DNA of 64,000 nucleotides from Physcomitrium patens (lineage: Eukaryota; Streptophyta; Bryopsida; Funariales; Funariaceae). This document shows positions 21,108 to 29,849 of this stretch, in pieces. A program made the translations under genes and the position numbers. The stretch lies in assembly GCF_000002425.4 (NCBI RefSeq), contig NC_037257.1, forward strand, positions 17,364,206 through 17,428,205. Direction: 5' to 3'. The number at the start of each line of letters is the position of its first letter. Position 1 is the first letter of the stretch. The notes beneath the pieces are model-generated. The model ran no database searches and was not told where the DNA came from. It worked only from the letters and a program-made list of their open reading frames with translations.

Positions 21108-21859
21108 TTGGAACACCTTTGGAGGCAAATTTGAAGTTGATGGAGCTTACAGATGAGAAATTTACTGAAGTTGAAGAAGAAATAAAAGATGTTTCATAAA
21201 AGGCACCTGTAGGCTCACTTATGTATGCAATGGTTGATACAAAGGTTGATCTTGCATATGCGGTGAGTGTTATGAGTCAATACATGTCAAAGGCTGAACC
21301 AATTCATTGAGCAACCATTAAGAGGATCTTGAGGTACTTAAAAGGCACTTTGAACTTCAAATTGTGCCTTAGAGGTGATAGTATTATATTGCATGGATAT
21401 TGTGATGGGGATTGGACTAGAAATGTAAATGATAGATCATTAATGGGATATGTATTCTTTGTTGGAATGGGAGCAATTTCATGGAATTATAAGAGACAAC
21501 TAACAATTGTAAAGTCTACAATGGAGGCAAAATACATGATAGCAAGTCATAGTGTAATGGAGGTAATATGGCTAAGACAAGTTTTAGAAGACATTGGACT
21601 TGTGCAATTGGAAGCAACTCCAATGAAGTGTGGCAATCAAGGATGCCTTGTTGTTTCCAAGAATCCAAAGCATCATTTAAGTGTAAAGAACATTGACATT
21701 CAACATCACTTCATAAATGAGAAGATTGAAATAGGAGTAATTAACATGAAGTATAGTGCAACGGAAGACATGCTTGTTGATTTGCTCACAAAAGCATTGG
21801 TGAAAGATAGACATTATAAATTGACAAAGGGATTAGGTTTATTAGCCTTTGACCAATAG
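21108..21859 (+). pseudogene. pol: copia pol: end of RT and RNase H
   Basis: It continues after the solo LTR with TPLEANLKL, VGSLMYAM-type KAPVGSLMYAMV, RILRYLKGTLNF, then RNase H: GYCDGDW, TMEAKYMIAS, and the end TKALVKDRHYKLTKGLGL. The frame is open from 21329 to 21859, with a TAA near 21197 and a TGA near 21308. Confidence 0.9.
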
Positions 21860-21870
21860 CAAAGTAGGAG

Positions 21871-22201
21871 TATTAAAGTAAATGGAGGATAAGTTAGAAA
21901 GTAAAAGATATTATCTTAGATAAGTTGCTAATGATCAAAAGGCAGCAAAAGAATGAAAGAAAGTTACCAAGGTGGTAGCTAGGATTATTGGTGGTGACAA
22001 GGAATTAAAGTATTGGCTAGGTTAAGGAGAATCTAGGATTTAGTTGAATGAAAGTAAGATGAATGCTAGCCAAAATGGATGTAACCTCTACCTATAAGTA
22101 AAGAATGTTAGAAGTGATAGGCATCTCATTCCACACTTTTCTTATGTCTAACCTTGCTATTTTTTACTTATTTGTGTCTTACTTATTGTATTTCTTCAAT
22201 A
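21871..22201 (+). repeat. 3' LTR of copia element
   Basis: It starts TATTAAAGTAAATGG (TG changed to TA) and ends TTCAATA. AGCAAAGTAGGAG lies just upstream as the polypurine tract. About 10% of sites differ from the 5' LTR by eye. Confidence 0.86.
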
Positions 22202-22673
22202 AATTGAAGGTTGTCAAAAATATCAAAACTTAAGTACCAGCAAAATAAGGGAAGTTTACAATATCAAAACTCACTAAGTTGATAAAGAAACAAAGCATGA
22301 AAATGATGCTCCTTAATTAAAGCATTGAAGGCGAGTACGAGGAATAGCTACTGTCTCTAAGAGACAAATGGCATGGCCTTAGAAACCTATAAAAAGAATT
22401 GACATGTGCATCTAATGAGATTACTAAAAAAATAACTATGTCGAGTGCTTGTAAATTGTTATTCTACAAAAAATTACATCTCAACTTAAATTGTTAACTG
22501 ACTTAGAATTAAAATTAAGGCAATCAAGGCAGGAAGTATATATCCTATAGATGACCAAAAGAATGTATTGAGTGAGACATGTAAAGAAGAATCCTTAAAC
22601 TTGATTGACACTTATGTCTTAAGAGAGAGATTCAAGGTAATAAAGCTAAGATATGATGTTATCCTTAGTATGT
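22202..22673 (+). pseudogene. decayed gypsy gag, right half
   Basis: The frame continues the left half: EGCQKYQNLSTSKIREVYNI, then scattered segments such as RGIATVSKRQMAWP and ESLNLIDTYVLRERFKVIK between many stops. Only the knuckle-like spacing supports a gag origin; the rest is not recognised. Confidence 0.35.
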
Positions 22674-23097
22674 TGTGATTGTCATTTTACTTATTTTTTA
22701 ATTCCTTTCAAAATAAACATGTATAGGAAAATTTGAATATAGGAAAAGACTAAATGCATGAGTTTTACTTGTTAGGATCACACAATTAACTGTATTCTAA
22801 ACTACTAAAATACTAAGAAATACTACAATATTTTCTCTCAATAACAATACTCCTTCATCAACTAATAACAACAGTGTGTAACCCTGCACTCTCAAAGGAC
22901 CATTCAAAAGACATAATTTCCATCAAATACCAAAATTAACAGTCTTCATTTCAACCAATCTGAATTCACATAATTTTTGTAATCACAGACTTCTTTTGTC
23001 CAAAATACACACAACTCTCACTAAACAACAATCATAATCTTCCAATAACTCCTCATATAATTCAATCACTCAGTGCTCTAATTACATAATCAATAAT
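22674..23097 (-). repeat. partial B-family LTR
   Basis: It matches the first 420 bp (on +) of 23098-23867, starting TGTGATTGTCATTTTAC where the full LTR has TGTAATTATCATTTTAC. It stops at ATCAATAAT, right where B2 begins. This is the pattern of an old B LTR into which B2 inserted. Confidence 0.7.
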
Positions 23098-23867
23098 TGT
23101 AATTATCATTTTACTTATTCTATAATTCCTTCAGGAATAAATCTATATAGGAGAATTCGAACAAAGAGAAAGACTAAGCGCATGAGTTTCACTTGTTAGG
23201 ATTACACAATTAACTATATTTTGAACCACAAAAACACTAAGAAATAATACAATGCTTCGTCCCAATAACAATACTCCTTCATCAATTGATAACCACAATG
23301 TATAACCCTGCACTCTCAAAAGACCGCTCAAAATTCAATAAATTCCATCCAACACCAAGAATAATAGACTTCACTCCAACCAATCTAAATTCACAAAATT
23401 CCTGTAATCACAGACTTCCTCTATCGAAACACACACATACAACTCTCAATAAACAACAATCATAATCTTTCATCCATAATCAATCTTCCAATAACTTCTC
23501 ATATAATTCAATCACTCAATACTCCACTTACATAATCAATAACTCATAAATCAATCTCTGATTTATTCCACAAACTCACTTCTCAGTATTCAATAACTAT
23601 CTATTATTCTTCAATAATAAAGAAACAAAGAAAACAAAGATGAAGTACTAAACTTAACCCCGGCTCATGACTATCATAGTCTGGTACTCCAACAAACTTC
23701 TACAACTCCTATATTATTGCTATTGATTTCTAGATCCTAACAGTAATCTTATAATTAACTGCTTTTAATAACTAAATCAACTATCCGTCCTCCTAAATTC
23801 ACTATTCTATGGATTATTAGTTTACTTTACCATTATCTTTCAAAAATGAACTAATATCTATTCTACA
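23098..23867 (-). repeat. 3' LTR of B2
   Basis: Reverse complement of the B1 LTR: on + it starts TGTAATTATCATTTTACTT and ends TATCTATTCTACA. Confidence 0.86.
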
Positions 23868-23975
23868 TAGCCCTACTCCTATATGTACAGCGTCCTTGTA
23901 AACACACAATGGATACCTATCTAAAAACTACTTAACAAAATTCTATAAAATTACTAGTTCCTCTCATCCATCCAA

Positions 23976-25189
23976 TTAATCATTTGCTGCATTATCAAAT
24001 GTAGGTTCCACCAATTCTGGTTCTAAATTCAAATCTTCTTCTTCCTCCAATCCATCCGTCGACTCTTTTCTCAACTAGTTTGATAGATCTTTATTATACT
24101 CACCCGATACATAGACTTGAGCCTCAAGTTTCAAGATCTACGCATCTCGAAGTTCTAATTGATGCTGTTGCTGACTCATCCATTTTGTATTATTTTCAAT
24201 TGATGCTTGTGATTGGCTCCTCACTGTTAACTCTTCCATCAATTTTACTACCTCAGCTTGTAAAACTTCAATTTTGGACCTCGACTTCTACGTTTCACAT
24301 CTGGATTGGTCATTCAATGCTTCTTTCTCTTTTGTCAATAACTATGTCTTGTCTCTTTCCGCCTGCAACTAGCATTTGAATTTTTTTTGTTCCAAATCTC
24401 AAGTCTTGCAATTCAAGATTAATTCGTTCTATTGTCCTTCCATAATCCATAAGATGTGTTCTTTTTCTTTCATCCAAGACGCATATTGGTGAACCCATTT
24501 CTGCTCCAATACCAGTTTGGATTCTCCAATTTCTTTTATCGTCTGTTTTTGCTCTTCAATTCTTTGGTTTTGCTCTGATATTACCTTCTTACTGTCTTCT
24601 AAATCCCGTTTGCTACTGCCTTCTACATCCAATTCTCGCACCATACAATGTATTTGTGAAATGTGCTTCAATAAAGCATTCTTAAGAGGTATTCCTTTGG
24701 ACAATTAATCCTATGGAAATGCTAAGTGATTAATATCCATCAAAATTGGGGTTTCATTCTCCTCTTTTGCAACTAAATAAATTAGAATCCGTTTTGATTC
24801 AATAACTGGAACAACTCCTTGTGCCACTGTATGACTTGATTCCCCAATTTCGTGTATTACACCCACTGTATTGATATTATGTACTAACGAATTTTGTTCT
24901 CTCTGCAAAGGCACTGGCATTAGTAGAGGACTTTCTTCTATTGGCGGTGTTTGATGCAATGTGTGCATGATCACAGCATACACATGATTGGAACAAAGCA
25001 AATAAGTAAATTTCTCCAATTTCTACTTGGTTCCTATTTCCGCATGAATACAAGTGGCTACGTAAGCTACCCAGTTGAACACCATCTCTTCTAGTACCCC
25101 TACTGCTACATACAATAACCGTTTGGACATATATGTGGGGTGTCAATATAATCCTAACTGCCTCACCACAAAACGGAACCATTCCGCGA
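23976..25189 (-). pseudogene. coiled-coil ORF of B2 and upstream segment
   Basis: The end TAA corresponds to that of B1. The coil part is open at 24429-24704 (SKRDLEDSKKVISEQNQRI, TIKEIGESKLVLEQKW). Upstream, 24711-25019 reads EKFTYLLCSNHVYAVIMHTL and then NSLVHNINTVGVIHEIGESS. In B1 the integrase fragment joins directly at NSLVHN, so B2 keeps about 280 nt (FNWVAYVATCIHAEIG and following, partly another frame) that B1 lost. I do not recognise this upstream domain. Confidence 0.55.
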
Positions 25190-26472
25190 TGTCGGGGTAG
25201 AGAGAATTTGCCTCAAGAAAACGTTGGGCTTCTGGCTATCACTTATTATTTAATCAAGCTTGAAAATAAGGAAAGCCCTAATTTTATATATAATTTTTCC
25301 CTTTTTGAGTAATTACACCAAATACACAATCCTCAAGTAATCTACAACTTCCAAAATATGATAAAATCTTCTTAAAACTTGCTTATTCATATGTGGAGAT
25401 TTTTTCAAATTTCAACACCTCATATCTCCTAATCCGACCGTCCAAACAAACTAAAATTTTACATGAGATACTAATATATTCTAATTAACTTTTACAACAA
25501 TTTTCAACTACAAATTCATTGCAGATCTTGAGATATCTTAAAAATCCTAACATTCGCTTCAAACCCTTGTCTTTATACATCCACATGTAATTTTCTTTAT
25601 ATCTCACAAAATATAAGCTTAAATGCCACGAAATTTGTATTTATAACTTTTTAACATAAAATTTTACATTCTCCAAAAAATTTGAGTAAAAAATTCGTCC
25701 GATAACTTAAGTTATGGCTCCAACCATTACTACAAACAAATCCACTTACTTACTGCTTTTGATTTGGAAACGCCGCCTTCAACTCCTTACAACTTCTTCA
25801 TATGAACTACAAAAGCAATAATGCTTTCATGCAAGGTGTAGGCTTTAAAATCGCCGTTCTAATCGCACCTTTCGATCTTCAAAAGCTACTGTAAAACTCC
25901 TCGTACCCTCAAAAGAGTAATAGTATATTTTAAATAAACACCTTAATTTCAAATGGCTATAACTTCTTCATCCTAATTCTAAATCCTCTAATTTTTGTAC
26001 ACAAATTGTATCCCAAATCCTAAACTTTACAATCTTAGCTTGTAATTTCCGAATGTCTTCTTTGAAGTCACCGAAACCCTTTTTAAGGTCGCAGGCAGCT
26101 TCCTCAAAGCCCATTGGACATGGTATTCGACCAATAGGGATGAAATTCTCCATTCTTTGCCTTCATCCGACTATGCCTTACTTTCATCTCTCCCAATTAG
26201 CCTCCTACTAGTTTAGATTTTCATCCTTAGGCTTCCAACTTCTCCTAAGACTTCATACTAAACATTTAGGTCCTATATATATATATATATATATATAGAT
26301 ATATATATATTTCTTAATATCAAAATCAAAACAAGTAAAGAAACAAAGTAAAGTTTCTTATACCAAATCCTTTTAATTTAATCTACTAGCCACTCTAACA
26401 CACATCTAGATTTATCAACATATAATATGTTTTAACTAATTTTTACATACTGTAAGCATTTATAATATGACA
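25190..26472 (-). repeat. 3' LTR of E (1283 bp)
   Basis: On + it starts TGTCGGGGTAGAGAG and ends TATAATATGACA, the reverse of the C LTR. It holds a (TA)n run at about 26274-26311 that explains the extra length over C. It borders B2 on the left. Confidence 0.87.
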
Positions 26473-27073
26473 TCCACTCCCTCCAAACTTGCACATCCTC
26501 TTATGTGTGCCACATATTATTCCTCTTCATCTTCTTGAGATTTCTTTGAATTACTCATAGGCTCTTCTTCTTCATCTTCTTGATCTAAATATTGAAGTAA
26601 GAATTCTTGAAGGTCTTCTATTTGAAATAACTCATCTCTTTTTTTGAAAGTCTTCACCCTCTTTTCTACTATTGGATTCCTTATGAGAGCTCCATCTAAT
26701 TCACGTTAAGTATATGTGGCATTATCATGGATTATAACCACCACATATGGTCCAAACCATTTTTTTACAAATTTCTTTTTAGTACTATGTTGATGCTCAA
26801 GGCTGCTATCATAAACTAGAACCCAGTCTCCAATCTCTATAGGCTCAAGCCTCAACCTATGAGTCTTATCAAATCTTTCTTTATTTTTCAATCTTGCTTT
26901 CTTTAACCTCTCAACTGTAATTTATAATTCTTCAGGTAACCTACCGAATTGTTAGATTCAAAGCTCCAATAATCTTTTTTTATTTTTATCATCTTCTCAA
27001 GATAAAAAATCTATATAGGATAGGTTTCTTTAGCTGGCATCATAGGTTTTTTTTCTAACATTAATACCATGGG
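26473..27073 (-). pseudogene. pol: integrase C-terminal part of E, with polypurine tract
   Basis: 26473-26490 (reversed AAGTTTGGAGGGAGTGGA) is the polypurine tract. The - frame 26706-26891 reads NKERFDKTHRLRLEPIEIGD, DWVLVYDSSLEHQHSTKK and WFGPYVVVIIHDNATYT, i.e. the GPY module as in C (35560) and D (41000). It ends at the A2 insertion point in the KPMMPA region. Confidence 0.8.
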
Positions 27074-27910
27074 TATTAGGGACATAGTCCTTAGAACCTT
27101 CTAGAGACAAGTTTCTAGAACCTTCTAGAAACAAGTCTCTGGAACCTTCAAGAAGCTTCCTAGTTGGTGGAAGTTGCTTAAGAAGCTTCTTAGTTGGTGG
27201 AAGTTGCTTGAGAAGCTTCCTAATTGGTAGAAGTTACTTGAGAAGCTTCTTAGTTGATAGAAGTTGCTTGAGAAGCTTCTTAGTTGGTGGAAGTTCCTTG
27301 AGAAGCTTCCTAGTTGGTAGAAGTCGCTTGAAAAGCTTTCTAGTTGGTGGAAGTTGCTTGAGAAGCTTCCTAGTTAGTAGAAGTTACTTAAGAAGCTTCT
27401 TAGTTGGTAGAAGTTGCTTGAAAAGCTTCTTAGTTGGTGGAAGTTACTTGAGAAGCTTCTTAGTTGGTAGAAGTTACTTCAGAAGCTTCTTAGTTGGTGG
27501 AAGTTGCTTGAGAAGCTTCCTAGTTGGTGGAAGTTACTTGAGAAGCTTCCTAGTTGGTGGAAGTCGCTTGAAAAGCTTCTTAGTTGGTAGAAGTTGCTTG
27601 AGAAGCTTCCTAGTTGGTAGAAGTTGCTTAAGAAGCTTTTTAGTTGGTGGAAGTTACTTGAGAAGCTTTCTAGTTGGTGGAAGTCACTTGAGAAGCTTCC
27701 TAGTTAGTAGAAGTTGCTTGAGAAGCTTCCTAAATAGGAGTATATATTGGAATCAAGGCTGAAGAGTTCTTCACTCTCGAAAATACATCTCTTGGAGTTC
27801 TAACTCACCTCTCTGGTGTTGTTTTTGTATTCATTTGATTAATCTAGTTCTTGCCAGTTCTTCTTGAACTTCCTGTTAGTTCTCGAGCGTGTATTTCTGT
27901 GTCCGTGACA
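27074..27910 (+). repeat. 5' LTR of A2 (837 bp, expanded)
   Basis: It starts TATTAGGGACATAG (TG changed to TA) and ends GTCCGTGACA. It is exactly 300 bp longer than the 3' LTR owing to extra 30-bp units. TATATATT is at 27741-27748. The self-priming segment (27769-27784) has several changes. Confidence 0.92.
27153..27732 (+). repeat. 30-bp minisatellite in A2 5' LTR (19 units plus part)
   Basis: The unit begins AAGCTTCYTAGTTGGTRGAA and repeats every 30 bp from 27153 to 27723, with no spacers. Each unit has GAAGCTTC, a two-unit heat-shock motif. Since 30 is a multiple of three and no unit holds a stop in one frame, it makes a false long ORF. Confidence 0.95.
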
Positions 27911-27927
27911 GTTTATCGAGACTGAAC
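27911..27927 (+). other. self-priming primer site of A2
   Basis: GTTTATCGAGACTGAAC follows the LTR. In A3 it is GTTTGTCGAGACTGAAC (53172-53188), complementary to the start of the LTR transcript. Confidence 0.6.
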
Positions 27928-28190
27928 TGACCTCAGATATCAGAGCTAGTTTCTTCTTTGTTAGAGTGTGGATTATTCCTCTGCTTGAAGGTGTACTAGC
28001 ATTTTAGAGGTTGCGGATTACCCTCCTCTAAACTGATACTTTTTTTGTTATAATATTGGAGTCTTATTCTTCTTGGAGAGAGTGGATTACCCCTTTTCTT
28101 GAAGCTCTTAAGGTATTTTAGAGGTTACGGAGTACCCTCTTCTAAACCAATATTGTCTTTTTGTAGAGTCATTTTTGTCCTTCTCTTAGA

Positions 28191-28542
28191 ATGGTTGGAG
28201 GCCAAGACATTAGTATGACGGAAAGTTCGGAGTCCAAGTTGGATGCTATCATGAATGCCCTCGCTACATTATCATAAAGAACTGCAGAGATTGAAAGAGT
28301 CGTGGCAAGGCTTCATAATGATGGAGCATCTGGGATGGCACAATCTAGGTTGCACCAGCTTCAAACTTCTACACTTAGAGAAGCAACTTTGCCTCAGGTT
28401 CGACAAGTACCGTTAATTCTACAACATAAGGAGCCCCGAGTAAGCCTTCCGGACAAGTTTGATGGTATGCGTTCCAAGTTTCGAGGATTTGTCAATCAAA
28501 TCAGGTTGATAATAGTTTTACAACCCGAACGCTATCCAACAG
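28191..28542 (+). pseudogene. gag: gag of A2, N-terminal part
   Basis: ATG 28191 corresponds to ATG 53452 of A3 (MAGGQDISM in A3, MVGGQDISM here). The frame has one TAA near 28275 (CAA in A3). It runs through QVRQVPLILQHKEPRVSLPD to LQPERYPT and is then cut by element C. It continues at 37102. Confidence 0.85.
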
Positions 28543-29794
28543 TGTCGTAGTGTAAATGCTTATAGTATGTAAAAATTAGTTAGAACACATTAAATGTTAA
28601 TAAATCTAAATGTATGTTAGAGTGGATAATAGATTAAATTAAAAAGAGTTGGTATGAAAAAACTTTATTTTGTTTTCCTTACTTAGTTTGATTATAGTAT
28701 ATAAAAGTTATAGAACCTTAATGTTAAGTATGAAGCCTTGAGAGGAGATAGGGGCCTAAAGATGAAGATTTAAACTAATAGGAGGTTAATTGGGAGGGAT
28801 GAAACCAAGGCATGGTTGGATGAAGGTAGAAATAAGGATCTTCATCCTATTGGTCGAAATCCATGCCCAATGGGCTTTTAGGAGGCTGCCCGCGACCTTG
28901 ATAAGGGTTTCGGCGACTTCAAAGAGGCCATTAGGAAATCAGAGGCAAGGGTTGTAAATTTTAGGATTTTGGCTACAATTTTTGTGCAAATTTTATAGGG
29001 TTTGGAGTTAGGGTGAATAAGTTATAGCCGTTTGAAGTTAAGATGTCAGTTTGAGACCTACTGTTACTCTTTTGAATTTAAGAGGAGTCTTACGAAAGCT
29101 TTTGGAGATCGGAAGGTGCGGCTAGATGGGCAACTTCAAGACATACATCTTTTGCGAAGAAAGCTTTTCCATTTGGAGTTTATGTAAAGGAGTTATAGGG
29201 AGTTAAAGACAGCAAATTCAAATCAAAGGCAGTAAGTAAGCGGTTTTGTTCAAAGTAGTTTTAGGAGCCATAACTTGAGTTTTCGAACGAAATTTTGGTT
29301 CAAACTTTGGAAGAATGTAAATATTTGTGTTAAAAAGCTATTTATATAAGTTTCGTGGCATTTGGACTTATGGTTTGTGAGATATGAAGAAAATTGCGTG
29401 CGCATATATAAAGTTTAGGGTTTGAAGCGACTGTTAGGGTTTTGAAGATATCTCAAGATCGGCGACGAATTTGCAGTTGAAATTTGTTGTAAAAATTAAT
29501 AACAACATATCAATACTTCATGTACATTTTGATCTTGTTTGGACGGTTGGATCAAGAGTGATGAGGTATTGAGGTTCAGGAGAATTTCCATACAAGGATA
29601 TACAAGGTTTTAGAGTACTTCTACTATATTTTGGATGTTGTTGGTTATTTAAGACTTAAGTATTTGGTGTAATTGTCCCAAAAGGAGAACTTATATATAT
29701 AAAATTAGGATTTCCTTATTTTAAGCTTGATTGAGCAATTAGTAATAGTGAGAAGCCCAGTGCTTTCTTGAAGCAAAACCTCTCTACCCCGACA
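28543..29794 (+). repeat. 5' LTR of C (1252 bp)
   Basis: TGTCGTAGTG to CTACCCCGACA; the termini TGTCG/CGACA are inverted repeats. A TATA-like TATATATATAAAA lies at 29692-29704, about 90 bp from the end. Confidence 0.93.
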
Positions 29795-29797
29795 TCT

Positions 29798-29815
29798 TGG
29801 TGCTTCTACTGAGAG
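29798..29815 (+). other. primer-binding site of C
   Basis: TGGTGCTTCTACTGAGAG starts 3 nt after the LTR. E has TGGTGCTTCCATTGACAG on the - strand (63683-63703). It resembles the complement of a plant tRNA-Thr 3' end; the assignment is from memory and needs a check. Confidence 0.55.
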
Positions 29816-29849
29816 AGTCTTAAGGCACTAATTTCCTCAATAAGTTAAA

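Larger units (their letters stand above)
16347..22201 (+). mobile_element. Ty1/copia retrotransposon
   Basis: It has 331-bp LTRs (16347-16677 and 21871-22201), a perfect target duplication AATTG (16342-16346 and 22202-22206), and the copia order gag, protease, integrase, RT, RNase H. RT is split by a solo LTR (20548-21107). Several stops and lost catalytic residues make it inactive. Confidence 0.94.
23098..25189 (-). mobile_element. LTR element B2, 3' part; rest displaced by E
   Basis: On the - strand: coiled-coil ORF, polypurine tract (23868-23880), 3' LTR (23098-23867, 770 bp). At 25189 element E begins, so the 5' part of B2 should lie beyond the right edge of the window. Confidence 0.75.

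Noticed and set aside
26274..26311. (TA)n run as a possible promoter
   Set aside because: It is a simple repeat that expands the E LTR relative to C; the LTR TATA lies elsewhere.
27153..27732. Regular repeats considered as a CRISPR array
   Set aside because: Units are contiguous with no spacers, vary by point changes, and lie inside an LTR of a plant retrotransposon.
27208..27762. 184-codon ORF with a 10-residue repeat (SFLVGGS)
   Set aside because: It is the 30-bp LTR minisatellite read in one frame. The same false ORF appears at 50559-50843 in the other LTR.
27935..27948. GATATCAGAGCTAG after the A2 LTR, like the initiator-Met primer site TGGTATCAGAGC
   Set aside because: It lacks TGG and lies about 25 nt from the LTR end, in A3 as well. 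The complementary segment at the LTR edge is a better primer site.
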